A program made the translations under genes and the position numbers. Source: Acetobacter oryzoeni (GTDB lineage: Bacteria > Pseudomonadota > Alphaproteobacteria > Acetobacterales > Acetobacteraceae). From it: a stretch of 64,000 nt of DNA. The notes beneath the pieces are model-generated. The model had not been told where the DNA came from. It saw only the letters and a list, made by a program, of their open reading frames with translations, and did not search any database. Below, piece after piece: positions 8,261 to 17,535 of this stretch (the stretch's first letter is position 1; each line of letters begins with the position of its first letter). The stretch lies in NCBI RefSeq assembly GCF_004014775.2, contig NZ_CP042808.1, positions 434,001 through 498,000 on the forward strand, given 5' to 3'.

Positions 8261-10504
8261 TCAGGGCAGGGTTAATCCGCCCTCACGCGTTACAAGTGCC
8301 TCCACACCCGGCACAATACGCTGGATGAGATCTCCCGCAGGTTGGGGCGTGTTGGTGACAACATGGATGGAGGAGGATGCTGCAATGTCCTTGCGTGCGG
8401 CATCCAGTGTTTCCCGCGCCTGTTCACGCCAGCCGGGGGTACGTTCTGCGCCTAGTGCCGCCAGCCCGGCACGCGCCAAAGCGGCCAGCCGGGCAGATGC
8501 CGCCAGTGCGGGCGTAAGGGCAGCATGGCGGGCTGCAACCTGATGAAACGCGGCATCATTATCCGCCCAGATTGTGAGCAGCCGCTCCAGCTCCGGTTTA
8601 AGCTCTACCTTGCCGTTTACAAAAGCTACTGCTTCTGCATTAAACTTTTCAGCCTCAAAGCTATCCGGGCTGGCAATATCTGCCGGGGTGTTTAAATCTT
8701 GCTCCGTGGCTGTCTGCTTATGGCGAATTTGTAAAAATTCGTGGTTATGGGCGTAATTGCGAATAGGGGAAACAGCACTTAGCAGCACACGCGGGGCCTG
8801 TGTTTCACCCGCTGCCAGACGGTCTAGCAGGGCTTCTGCATCTTCCTGGCTTTTCAGGCCCAGAAGGTCCAGCTTGTCTTGCGTTACGGCCAGCCTGCCA
8901 TACAGGGTTTGGGGCACGCAGTTTTGCGGGGTAGACCAAAAACGCTCCGCCACAGCGGCCATACGGGGCCATAGGCGGGCATCCAGCATGTCTTCATCCA
9001 CCACCTCTGTCCACAACGCGCCTTCGGCCCCCAGTATCAGGGTTTTCTGCTGCTTGGTTAAGGGGGGCACGGGGGCTTCGGGCTTGGTGTCTGTTGGGGT
9101 GGCAATGGTGCCGCCGGGGCCGGTTGTCTGGGCTGCGGCCTGTGCCTCTGCGGCATCCTTGCGGGTGTCTAGCGGGTCTGTCTCATAATAGGCAGAGGCC
9201 GGGAGCAGCCTGTCCAGATAATAAGGGCCGGAAACCACCACCGGCAAACCTGCCTCTGCCGCTTTTGCCGTGTTGGCCGGGCCGCGCCAGCTTTCTATAA
9301 TGGTGTGGGGTGGTACGCTGGCGGCCAATATCTCATCCCACCCCATAACGGTTTTGCCATCGGCTTTGAGCATCTGCGCCACGCGGTTTGTAAAACTGGC
9401 TTGCAGATCAGCCGGTGTGGCAAAATGATGCGCCTGCATGTAGTGCGCAATGCGGGGGGTGAGTGTCCACTGCTTGGCCACCACCTCATCCCCACCAATA
9501 TGGAACACAGGGTCCGGGAACAGGGCGGACATTTCAGCATACAGGCCGCGCACAAAAGTGTAGGTGGCGGGGTTTGTGGGGTCCAGCGCTGCGCGGTTGA
9601 TCTCGGCGCGGTCTGTCGTGTTCATGGGCAGAACAGAGGCGTATTGAGGGTAGGCCAGCAGCATGGCAAAGCTGTGCCCCGGCGTATCAAACTCCGGCAC
9701 AATGCGCACACCCCTGTCTGCCGCATACTGCACCAGATTACGGATTTCGGCCTGCGTGTAATACTGCCCGTGGCTGCTGATTTTTTGCAGGCGTGGGTAA
9801 TGCCTGCTTTCTACCCGAAACGCCGCGCCATCTGAAAGATGCAGGTGCAGCACATTCAGTTTCACCATTTCCATGGCATCAAGCTGCCGTTCAATGGTGG
9901 GGATGGACATGAAGTGACGGCTGACATCCAGCATCAGCCCCCGCCATGCAAAACGCGGGCTATCCTGAATATGCGCCTGCGCCATAACGGGGCCTGTGGC
10001 CTCGCGCCGCACAAGTTGCACAATACTGGCCAAGCCGTGCAGCACACCGGCAGGGCCTTGCGCGGTAAGGGTTATGCCATCTGGCCCCACATCCAGCGTA
10101 TAATCTTCCCGCATGGTGGGGGCGGGAAACGTGGCCTCACGCGCATACTGAATGTGGAGGGGAAAGGTATCTTTGTCCTTTCCCGCATTTTCCAGTGCAA
10201 CAGTCTGCCCGGCCACTACGCTCATGCGGTTTGCAAAGCGCTGTGTGGCACGGGTTAAAAGCGGGGTGGGCGGGGTTTGCCAGATAACCTGCCAGTTGGC
10301 AGGCAGGGCAAAGGCAGATCCATCCGTTTGCAGGGTGTTGGGTGCAGGCATGATAACCGGCGGCCGTGGCGCGTTAAACGTTGCGGGCGGTGCGGTATCT
10401 GCCTTGGCGGGGGCAAGATGAGCACCAAAACCCGCCAGCACACCTATGGCGCACCCTGCTGCCAGAACACGTAAACCAGTGCGGATGGAAAACCCCTTTA
10501 TCAT
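8261..10504 (-). CDS. Beta-N-acetylhexosaminidase, GH20 family, exported
   Basis: 747 residues from the ATG at 10504. That start overlaps the kinase stop (ATGA) and begins a signal peptide ending about APAKA at residue 35; an in-frame start 48 nt upstream is less likely. After a GH20b-type N-domain, the catalytic barrel shows FAWRGLMLDVSRHF, HLHLSDGAAFRVE and the Asp-Glu catalytic pair in FHIGGDEVV. It should release terminal N-acetylhexosamines from chitin oligomers, glycans or peptidoglycan fragments in the periplasm or outside the cell. Downstream in the same operon as the kinase, MurQ and symporter, it supplies their substrates. The family is usually 500-800 residues. Confidence 0.9.
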   Translation of the reverse strand: MIKGFSIRTGLRVLAAGCAIGVLAGFGAHLAPAKADTAPPATFNAPRPPVIMPAPNTLQTDGSAFALPANWQVIWQTPPTPLLTRATQRFANRMSVVAGQTVALENAGKDKDTFPLHIQYAREATFPAPTMREDYTLDVGPDGITLTAQGPAGVLHGLASIVQLVRREATGPVMAQAHIQDSPRFAWRGLMLDVSRHFMSIPTIERQLDAMEMVKLNVLHLHLSDGAAFRVESRHYPRLQKISSHGQYYTQAEIRNLVQYAADRGVRIVPEFDTPGHSFAMLLAYPQYASVLPMNTTDRAEINRAALDPTNPATYTFVRGLYAEMSALFPDPVFHIGGDEVVAKQWTLTPRIAHYMQAHHFATPADLQASFTNRVAQMLKADGKTVMGWDEILAASVPPHTIIESWRGPANTAKAAEAGLPVVVSGPYYLDRLLPASAYYETDPLDTRKDAAEAQAAAQTTGPGGTIATPTDTKPEAPVPPLTKQQKTLILGAEGALWTEVVDEDMLDARLWPRMAAVAERFWSTPQNCVPQTLYGRLAVTQDKLDLLGLKSQEDAEALLDRLAAGETQAPRVLLSAVSPIRNYAHNHEFLQIRHKQTATEQDLNTPADIASPDSFEAEKFNAEAVAFVNGKVELKPELERLLTIWADNDAAFHQVAARHAALTPALAASARLAALARAGLAALGAERTPGWREQARETLDAARKDIAASSSIHVVTNTPQPAGDLIQRIVPGVEALVTREGGLTLP

Positions 10505-11487
10505 GCAATCGCCTTTCCATGCGTGAGATTGCGGGCAAGTTGGCAGATCCATGTGGCATCAGTGTGCCATCCGGCCAGTTCTGCTGCTTTTAATACCGCC
10601 CCACCAATAGGGGGCAGCGTGGCCGGGTGCGGTTCTGCCCCCAGCAGGGATGTCACGGTTTGCAGCACAACGGGGTTGTGCATCACGCTGCCGCCGTAGC
10701 TCCATGCCAAGGGCAGGGGAGAAGGCGGCAGGTTGCTTACCTGCTTAGCCGTTGTATGGGCCAGTTCTGCCAGGTGCCTGCCAGCGGCACGCAGTAGGGC
10801 TATGGCGTATGTGTCTTCATTTAGGGCCAGCGTGTGCACGGTTGCCGCTACATCGCCCACGGCGGAGCGAGGGTGTGTGCGGGTGCGCAGCCATTCCCGC
10901 AGGGCATCTGGCGCGGTGGGGCCTGTGGTGGGTAGGTTCAGGCTGTGCAGCAGTTCTTGCGCAAATGCGGCAAAAGGCACGGAAGGGTCATCCAGATATC
11001 GCGTGGCATAGCCTAGGGCTTTGCGGCCTATCCAGTATCCGCCGCCTTCATCCCCCAAAAGCCAGCCCCAGCCGCCAGCGCGTGCTGTTTGCCCGTTTGC
11101 GCCAACAGCCATGGCGACAGACCCGGTGCCCGCCAGCACAAACACACCCGCCTGCCCGGCAAAGGCTGCGCGGTGTGCGGTTTCTACATCGTTTTCCAGC
11201 CACAGCCGCACATTGGGGCCAAGGGCAGTGCGGGCCACCTGTTCCTGCTGGGCGGAGGAAGGGCGTGCGGCATCATACCCCGCCATACCCAGCACGGCGG
11301 ATTGCAACATGGTGCGCGGCATCTGTTCTAAAAGGTGGCGCAGGTTTTCGGCCCATTCTGGCCGGTCAAACGGGTTGCAGCCGGGGCCGGTAGCCTGTGC
11401 CAGCACGGTGGCATCGGGCGCTATCACCATCGCACGCGTATGGGTGCCGCCGCCATCTAGCGCCAGAATGGTAGGTTGGGCGGGCAT
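10501..11487 (-). CDS. BadF/BadG-type N-acetylhexosamine (GlcNAc and/or MurNAc) kinase
   Basis: 328 residues from the ATG at 11487, which overlaps the MurQ stop by one base (TGATG). The N-terminal phosphate loop LALDGGGTHTRAMV and later GTGSVAMA and GWGWLLGDEGGGYWIG match the BadF/BcrA ATPase fold of eukaryotic-type GlcNAc kinases and of bacterial MurK. Coupling to MurQ suggests it makes MurNAc-6-phosphate, GlcNAc-6-phosphate or both in the cytoplasm. That specificity is inference from context. Confidence 0.82.
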   Translation of the reverse strand: MPAQPTILALDGGGTHTRAMVIAPDATVLAQATGPGCNPFDRPEWAENLRHLLEQMPRTMLQSAVLGMAGYDAARPSSAQQEQVARTALGPNVRLWLENDVETAHRAAFAGQAGVFVLAGTGSVAMAVGANGQTARAGGWGWLLGDEGGGYWIGRKALGYATRYLDDPSVPFAAFAQELLHSLNLPTTGPTAPDALREWLRTRTHPRSAVGDVAATVHTLALNEDTYAIALLRAAGRHLAELAHTTAKQVSNLPPSPLPLAWSYGGSVMHNPVVLQTVTSLLGAEPHPATLPPIGGAVLKAAELAGWHTDATWICQLARNLTHGKAIA

Positions 11488-12419
11488 CAGGCGTGGGCCT
11501 TTGCGGGTGTTTGTGCAGTAATACGGGCCAGAGCCTTGCGCAAATGCCCGCCACACAACACCAAAAGCTGCCGAGCCTGCGTAACATCCAGCCCGTTGCG
11601 CAGCAGCACGGCCAGTTTGATGCTGCCATTGGCCTGTTGCAGGGCCTCTTCTGCCTGCGCCTGTGTGCAGCCTGTAAGGTGGCGCAACATGCGGTGCGCA
11701 CGCCGCACCAACTTGGCGTTAACAATGCGCATATCCACCATTTGCCCGCGCCATGTGTGGCCCAATCGGATCATCAATGTGGTGGAGAGCAGATTGAGCG
11801 TAACCTTTTGCGCTGTGCCGGCCTTCATGCGGGTAGAGCCAGCCACCACTTCTGGCCCGGTCTGGATCAGCACCGGGTATTCCGCATTTAGCAAACGCGT
11901 GTTGGGGCTGCATGACATGCCAATGCACAGGCTGCCTGCTGCCTTCGCGGTTTCCAGCGCAGCGCAGGTGTAAGGCGTGCCACCGCTGGCGGCCACACCT
12001 ATTACAACATCCTGCGCAGTAGGGGCGTGGGCAGTTATGGCGCGGCGGGCTTCGGCCTCATCATCCTCGGCTCCTTCCACGGGGTTGAACAATGCGGCAT
12101 CGCCTCCCGCCAGCATCAGCACCAGCCGTTCGGCAGGCCAGCCATAGGTGGGAATAAGCTCTACCCCATCTTGCAACCCAATACGGCCCGATGTGCCTGC
12201 ACCCACGTAAAACAGGCGGCCTCCGGCTTCTAACCGCGGCACGGCGGCTGTAATGGCGGCTTCCAGTTGTGGCAGGGCAGATTTTACGGCAGCCACGGCC
12301 CCAAGCTGGCTTTCCAGCAGGGCTTCCAGCACCGTACCTGTGGGCCATATGTCCAGATCCGTATAGCGGGCATCCAGCGTTTCTGTGTGGGCAAGTGGAA
12401 CAGAGGCAGGCTGGAGCAT
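11487..12419 (-). CDS. murQ: N-acetylmuramic acid 6-phosphate etherase
   Basis: 310 residues, the normal MurQ length. The start TETLDARYTDLD, the SIS-domain block LFYVGAGTSGRIGLQDGVEL, the acidic block NPVEGAEDDEAEA, the VIGVAASGGTPY loop, and GPEVVAGSTRMKAGTAQK are all family signatures; the Glu residues in the EGAEDD region belong to the active site. The enzyme splits D-lactate from MurNAc-6-phosphate to give GlcNAc-6-phosphate in the cytoplasm. It lies between the symporter and the sugar kinase in one minus-strand operon, which argues for reuse of cell-wall sugar taken up without a phosphotransferase system. Confidence 0.93.
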   Translation of the reverse strand: MLQPASVPLAHTETLDARYTDLDIWPTGTVLEALLESQLGAVAAVKSALPQLEAAITAAVPRLEAGGRLFYVGAGTSGRIGLQDGVELIPTYGWPAERLVLMLAGGDAALFNPVEGAEDDEAEARRAITAHAPTAQDVVIGVAASGGTPYTCAALETAKAAGSLCIGMSCSPNTRLLNAEYPVLIQTGPEVVAGSTRMKAGTAQKVTLNLLSTTLMIRLGHTWRGQMVDMRIVNAKLVRRAHRMLRHLTGCTQAQAEEALQQANGSIKLAVLLRNGLDVTQARQLLVLCGGHLRKALARITAQTPAKAHA

Positions 12420-12440
12420 AAGCGGAAAACCTTTATAAAA

Positions 12441-13907
12441 CTAACGGTGACTTCTCTTTTGTATCACATAGCGTAGGCCGACCAGCCCAAACAGTGTGAT
12501 CATGCCCAGCACAATCAACCAGACAAACGCCAGCGGTTTGCCGTAGGGGTGCAGGTACATCATGGCCAGCACCATAAGCGGCATGCTCAGGCCAAAGGCG
12601 GGGGCCAGTATGCGGGCTTTTAAACCGGGCCATGCCATGCCTGCTATAAAGCTGGCCAGCATGGGGCCATACCCACATGCAGCAATGGAAAGCCCCACCA
12701 GCACGGCAGACTGGCTGCCCTGTGCAAACAGGCCCGCGCAAAGCACCAACGCCCCGGCCCAGAACAAGGTGATAACCCGTGCAAACCCAAGGCCGGAAAG
12801 GCTAAGCCTGCGGGCGACCCATGCGCAGGGGGCGGCAAAGTCTCCCACAGTGGCGGCTGTCATGGCGGATAGCGTGGCGGAGAGAGACCCCATAGTGGCT
12901 GCCAGCACACCTGCCAGCATCAACCCCCGCAGGCCGGAGGGCAGTTCCTGCGCAATATAGGCGGGAAAAACAGCATCCGGCGTGGCAAACCCGGCCTGAT
13001 GCAGGGTGGCCCCACCATGATGCACCCATAACAGCACACCCACGCCAGAAAGCAGCGCAAACAAAAGGCCCACACCCACAGCACTGCCCATAAGTGCCAG
13101 CCGCGCATCACGCAGGCAGCGGGCCGCCAGCACGCGCTGTACCATAAGCTGATCTGTGCCGTGGGAGGCCACGGAAAGCACCGTACCGCCCAAAAGAGCA
13201 GCCAGAGGTGTGAAAGAACTTGTGAAAGGTGGCGTGTTATAAACAAATAAATCAAAACGACCTGCGGCTTGCAGCGTATGCAGCACACCCGCGGGGGCTG
13301 CATGCCATAGCAGGGCAAGGCAGGCCGCAGAGCCAAACAGATACAGCCCGAACTGAATACTGTCTGACCACACAACAGCGCGCAGGCCACCGCACAGCGT
13401 ATAAAACAGCGTAACAAGCATAATGCCGCCCAGCAGCACGGCATGGGGCAGGCCCATATGTGCGGCATCCAGCATGGCGGCTAAAGGCAACATGCCTGCA
13501 AACAGACGCACCGCCTCGGCCAGCAAACGGGTGATGAGGAATGTGGAGGACGCCATGCGCTGCATGGAAGAGCCAAAGCGCTGGCCCAGCCAATCATACG
13601 CGCTCAGCATTTTGCCGGACTGGTAAAGAGGCAGAAACTTCCATGCCACAATGGCGCGACCTATCAGATACCCGAGCGCCAACCCCACAAAAACCATGCC
13701 GCTGCCATAGGCAATGCCCGGCACGCTAATAAGCGTAAGGGTGGAGGTTTCTGTTGCCACAAGGGAAAGGCATAGCGCCCACCAGGGCAGATCTCCATGC
13801 CCTTCAAGGTAAGCGGTGGCGGAGGTCTGGCGGCCAGCAAGCCCCAGCGCCAGAAGGGGCAGGGCAGTCAGATACGCCAGCATGACCAGCAGGTCGGCAA
13901 ATGTCAT
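12441..13907 (-). CDS. SSS-family sodium:solute symporter, probable amino-sugar/MurNAc transporter
   Basis: 488 residues with about 13 hydrophobic segments. The segments around ALCLSLVATETSTLTLISVPG and GSGMVFVGLALGYLIGR match the SSS (NanT/SglT) family core, where sodium and substrate bind around broken helices 1 and 8. It is the first gene of the minus-strand operon with MurQ, kinase and hexosaminidase, so it probably brings MurNAc, anhydro-MurNAc or GlcNAc across the inner membrane with Na+. The substrate is inferred from neighbours only. Confidence 0.82.
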   Translation of the reverse strand: MTFADLLVMLAYLTALPLLALGLAGRQTSATAYLEGHGDLPWWALCLSLVATETSTLTLISVPGIAYGSGMVFVGLALGYLIGRAIVAWKFLPLYQSGKMLSAYDWLGQRFGSSMQRMASSTFLITRLLAEAVRLFAGMLPLAAMLDAAHMGLPHAVLLGGIMLVTLFYTLCGGLRAVVWSDSIQFGLYLFGSAACLALLWHAAPAGVLHTLQAAGRFDLFVYNTPPFTSSFTPLAALLGGTVLSVASHGTDQLMVQRVLAARCLRDARLALMGSAVGVGLLFALLSGVGVLLWVHHGGATLHQAGFATPDAVFPAYIAQELPSGLRGLMLAGVLAATMGSLSATLSAMTAATVGDFAAPCAWVARRLSLSGLGFARVITLFWAGALVLCAGLFAQGSQSAVLVGLSIAACGYGPMLASFIAGMAWPGLKARILAPAFGLSMPLMVLAMMYLHPYGKPLAFVWLIVLGMITLFGLVGLRYVIQKRSHR

Positions 13908-14357
13908 ATCAGGCGTAAAGATTTTGGCATGTTGTGGCTGCGCTAAAGCTGTTTTGGAAGAATAAAGTGAGCGTAGTTTTGCCGTTGCAAAAGATCAACC
14001 GCTTGGGCGCCTGTTGTTGTCTGATAGCAATGCATAAGGTTTGGCCGCATGTCTGCAATGCAAACAAAGCAGATGATGTGGGGCACTATTATACGCATTG
14101 TTTTGGGTAATATATTGAGAGGCGATTCTGGTGCGGAATGGGCCTTTCTTTAATTTTTCATAGTCAAGAAAAGCAAAGTTATATTGGACTATTTTGGTAC
14201 GTTATTAATATCATGAAATGTGTTTGTTTTTTGGTTGCATTAAGGTTTTTGTTTGCCTAACAAGAAATAAGATTCTAGGGTGCAAAGATAATTTAACGAA
14301 GTACCTGATTTTTCGTGTGTTTTGCGCACATAACAGTTTTAGACGCGGGCATAATTG
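13908..14357. other. AT-rich intergenic region upstream of two divergent operons
   Basis: About 450 bp separating the symporter operon (minus) from the micro-ORF/Hint operon (plus). It is clearly more AT-rich than its flanks and must hold both promoters. I see no gene, repeat or RNA structure in it. Confidence 0.6.
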
Positions 14358-14360
14358 ATG

Positions 14361-14531
14361 ATGAGTAAAAATTTGAATGCGCTTTCCATGTCTAATCCAA
14401 AACGAATGTCTTTTTCCGCATCAAAAAGCGAAAATCAGCAAAATTATCTGACCCGCACGCGGCCGCAACCCCGATACAGGCAGGCCCCGAAGGTATCTTC
14501 TGAGATCTTACTGAAGGTGAGTGGGTCATGA
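14361..14531 (+). CDS. Uncharacterised 56-residue basic micro-protein, first gene of the Hint operon
   Basis: ATG at 14361 (with another ATG directly before it at 14358) opens a 56-codon frame that ends TCATGA at 14531. The last bases form an ATGA overlap with the next small ORF. The product begins MSKNLNALSMSNPKRMSF and ends SEILLKVSGS. It is rich in Ser, Asn, Gln and Arg and has no signal peptide or membrane segment. I do not recognise a family. Evidence that it is coding is positional: two successive ATGA overlaps link it through the 59-residue ORF to the 937-residue Hint protein. It could be a chaperone, leader or coupling peptide. Confidence 0.5.
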   Translation: MSKNLNALSMSNPKRMSFSASKSENQQNYLTRTRPQPRYRQAPKVSSEILLKVSGS

Positions 14532-14707
14532 ACTGGCGCGCCCGCAATTCGTGCTGGAATGACCCTAAAGAGCGCTTCAATCACCAAGATTTCCTGTGGT
14601 GTCCGCGTCATGCAGGAACGCCAAGGCAGTTCGAATGCCCCCGACGGATCACGGTGCAGCAGGTGATTGAGCAGTGCAAGAATATCTTGAAACAGAAAGG
14701 TAAATGA
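14528..14707 (+). CDS. Uncharacterised 59-residue Cys/His/Trp-containing micro-protein
   Basis: ATG at 14528 is preceded by a good ribosome site (AAGGTGA, about 7 nt upstream) and overlaps the previous small ORF by ATGA. Its own stop (14705-14707) overlaps the first ATG of the Hint gene, also as ATGA. The product contains four cysteines (C9, C25, C42, C53), histidines beside two of them, and the phrase RFNHQDFLWCPRHAGTPR. This could suggest a small metal-binding or redox-stabilised fold. The second half, ITVQQVIEQCKNILKQ, looks helical. No family recognised. The strong ribosome site and double overlap make it likely to be translated. Confidence 0.6.
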   Translation: MNWRARNSCWNDPKERFNHQDFLWCPRHAGTPRQFECPRRITVQQVIEQCKNILKQKGK

Positions 14708-17517
14708 AAATGAGTGATGCTCCAACCCGAGTACAGGGAACAGCAAAAGTTCCAGGAGAAGTAAATGGAAGTTCTGTTACCAGCGTTAATAACGTTTTTA
14801 ACATGGGAACAGACAGCCTTACGGTAAGCGACGGAGGGACGGCCACAAACGTAACCATACAGGGGTATGGTTATGTCTATGGTGGCACCGCTTCTAACTG
14901 GAGCGCTCTTTCGGGTGCCTATATGGCAGTGGATAGCGCAGCTACGCTTACAAATTTTACCGATAATGGCGCATACGTTGAAGTAAACGGCGGTGCTATA
15001 GTTAATTCCGCGCAGGTATTAAATCCTTTTAAATTAGACGGAAAAGGCTACCTTATCATCAATAGCGGTACTGTGAATGGTGGTACTGCTACCTCTGGCG
15101 GTATGATTGATGCTAAAGGCACAAATGCTATTGCCAACAATGTTAGTACCAGTTCTGGTGGCCAGATTGTGGCAGAGCAAGGCACGGTTAACAGTGCTAC
15201 CGTGGGGAATGGTGGTAGCTTTACTGTGTGGGCTGACGGAAAGGCAAACACTACGACTGTAAATGGCGGCGGTGAGTTCTACGTTAGTGGGACGGCAACT
15301 ACGACGACAGTAAATTCTGGCGGCGATGTGTCGGCTTGTGGAAATGTGACTGGCACCACCCTCAACGATGGAAAGCTAACAGTTCTTGATGGTGGCACTG
15401 CTGATACGACTACTGTTAGCGGTACAAGCGCATCACTGTATGTGAACAGTAACGCGACTGCAAATAACAACACCATTGATGGCGGTAGCGTCTTTGTTGA
15501 GGGACTTGTCTCAGGCGGAACGCTGACTAACAAAGGCCAGATAAGGGTTTCCGCTGGGGGTGTGATTTCCAGCATCGATACGACAGACGGTAGTCTGTTT
15601 ATTTCTGCTGGTGGTTCTGCCTATGATACAAACGTTGTGTCAGGCTTTACACAGGTTGACGGATATATTTCTGGCGGCTCCATCTACGATGGAAAAATCC
15701 AGATTGATTCTGGTGCCACAGCTTCTGGTGTTTCCGCTTCCGGCACGGACTTTCCGACACAAGGTACCATTGAGGTTGATGGCGGCACGCTTACTGATGC
15801 CACAACGCATGATTACGGTAACGTTACCCTTATTACCGGCACTGTAAATAACCTTTCCGCAACAGGCGGTGGTATTACAATGACCGGCGGCACACTCTCT
15901 GGCGGCACGTTCCAGAGTGGCGCTACCATGACTGTTAATGCAGGCGCAGTCAGCGGTACTGTTACCATTGGCAATAAGGGAAATGCCAATGTAAGCGGCG
16001 GAACTGTTTCCGATATCAACATTGCTTCTGGTGGTTCCGGGGCCATTACGGGTGGATCTGTTGCTGATGTTACTGTTTCATCCGGCGGCACGGTCAATTT
16101 TAATGCCGGCGCAGCATTAACGGACACACTCACGCTCTCAAGTGGTGGCACAGCTTCTATCACGGGCGATACAGGGGGTGCTGTTCAGCTTGGAGATGGC
16201 TATACAAGTGGTTTAACAATTACCGGCCTGAATACCTCTAAAGATACAAATGTTACGACAACGATTAACGGTTGGACCAAGGACAGCCAGATTGATCTGC
16301 AGTATGTGACATTTAATAATGCAAAATGGGAATATTCTGACGCAAATACTGTTGCGATCACAACAACAGATGCCACAACAGATGATACATATACTGTCAC
16401 GCTGAACATACCGAATGTTGAAGCAACGGGTTTCAATCTGGTTAATGATAACCAGGGTGGTACAATCATTACCTGCTTCCTGGCTGGCAGCATGATTTGC
16501 ACGCCTGATGGTGATGTGGCGGTTGAAGATCTCCAGATTGGTGATCAGCTTGTTACGTTTGATTGGGAACATGACAGGGAAGTTACCCGCCCGGTTGTAT
16601 GGGTTGGCAAGGCCCATGCAAAAGTGCGGGCTGGTTTGCCGGATGATGAGGCCGGATACCCTGTGCGTATCCTTAAAAATGCTATTTCAGATGGCGTGCC
16701 TTACAAGGATATGCTGATTACCGCAGAGCATTGCCTGTGCTTTGAGGGCAAGTTTGTGCCGGCCCGTATGCTGGTAAATGGTTTTTCCATTTTCTATGAT
16801 AAATCCATTACCTCTTACGATTACTATCACGTGGAAACAGACCAGCATTCCGTTATCACGGCCGATGGCATGCTGACAGAAAGCTATCTGGATACCGGCA
16901 ACCGCCGCGCTTTCCGTCAGGAAGGTAAGGTTGCAACGCTACGCGGCGCAGTGCAGAGCTGGGCAGAAGATGCAGGTGCACCCCTATGTGTGGACCGCGC
17001 TTTTGTTGAACCGCTGTTCCACAGGCTGGAAGCACGCGGGAACAGCATGGTGGGCCACCGTGTGCCAGCAAAACAGGCTGTTGTGGCAGATCCTAACCTG
17101 CATCTGGTTACGCAGGCAGGGGCCATTATTCGCCCAATGCGGCATGAAGGCCAGCGTTACAGCTTTATACTGCCTGCCAATACGCAATCTGTGCGCATTG
17201 TTTCCCGCGCAAGCCGCCCGGCAGATGCGATCGGCCCGTTTGTGGATGATCGCCGTCAGATGGGTGTGGCTGTGGCAGATGTGCATTTTATCACCGCCAA
17301 AAAGCTGCATTCCATTACAGCGCATCTTCAGGCTGAAAAGCCCGCAGGCTGGCATGATACGGATTGGACAGATTGCGCATGGACAAACGGCAACGCCGTG
17401 CTGCCTTTGGGTGAGTGCACCAAAGGGAACATGGGCCTTCTGTCTCTGAACATTCGTGCCGCTGGCCCGTATGTGGAGCATGAAGCAGACAAACAGACAC
17501 AGGTTCTTTCTGCCTGA
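14704..17517 (+). CDS. Large strand-loop-strand repeat protein with C-terminal Hint domain
   Basis: 937 residues. From about residue 40 to 510 it is built of degenerate ~19-residue repeats rich in Gly, Thr, Ser and Asn (patterns such as TTVNSGGDVSA and GGTADTTTV), as in autotransporter passenger strand-loop-strand domains. No autotransporter beta-barrel and no N-terminal signal peptide are present. A Hint domain starts at Cys591 (TCFLAGSMICTPDG), with the TxxH block in ITAEHCL; it is of the Hint_2 type and may self-cleave. The ribosome site AAAGG lies 3 nt from the ATG at 14704 but 9 nt from the in-frame ATG at 14710 (MSDAP), which may be the true start. It is probably a surface or secreted adhesin exported by a non-classical route. 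Confidence 0.82.
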   Translation: MKMSDAPTRVQGTAKVPGEVNGSSVTSVNNVFNMGTDSLTVSDGGTATNVTIQGYGYVYGGTASNWSALSGAYMAVDSAATLTNFTDNGAYVEVNGGAIVNSAQVLNPFKLDGKGYLIINSGTVNGGTATSGGMIDAKGTNAIANNVSTSSGGQIVAEQGTVNSATVGNGGSFTVWADGKANTTTVNGGGEFYVSGTATTTTVNSGGDVSACGNVTGTTLNDGKLTVLDGGTADTTTVSGTSASLYVNSNATANNNTIDGGSVFVEGLVSGGTLTNKGQIRVSAGGVISSIDTTDGSLFISAGGSAYDTNVVSGFTQVDGYISGGSIYDGKIQIDSGATASGVSASGTDFPTQGTIEVDGGTLTDATTHDYGNVTLITGTVNNLSATGGGITMTGGTLSGGTFQSGATMTVNAGAVSGTVTIGNKGNANVSGGTVSDINIASGGSGAITGGSVADVTVSSGGTVNFNAGAALTDTLTLSSGGTASITGDTGGAVQLGDGYTSGLTITGLNTSKDTNVTTTINGWTKDSQIDLQYVTFNNAKWEYSDANTVAITTTDATTDDTYTVTLNIPNVEATGFNLVNDNQGGTIITCFLAGSMICTPDGDVAVEDLQIGDQLVTFDWEHDREVTRPVVWVGKAHAKVRAGLPDDEAGYPVRILKNAISDGVPYKDMLITAEHCLCFEGKFVPARMLVNGFSIFYDKSITSYDYYHVETDQHSVITADGMLTESYLDTGNRRAFRQEGKVATLRGAVQSWAEDAGAPLCVDRAFVEPLFHRLEARGNSMVGHRVPAKQAVVADPNLHLVTQAGAIIRPMRHEGQRYSFILPANTQSVRIVSRASRPADAIGPFVDDRRQMGVAVADVHFITAKKLHSITAHLQAEKPAGWHDTDWTDCAWTNGNAVLPLGECTKGNMGLLSLNIRAAGPYVEHEADKQTQVLSA

Positions 17518-17535
17518 TTTTAAAAAGTTGGCTCT

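Noticed and set aside
14880..16200. Possible DNA-level tandem or CRISPR-like repeats in the Hint gene
   Set aside because: The periodicity is at protein level (Gly/Thr/Ser strand-loop-strand units) with degenerate bases and no constant repeat/unique spacer pattern.
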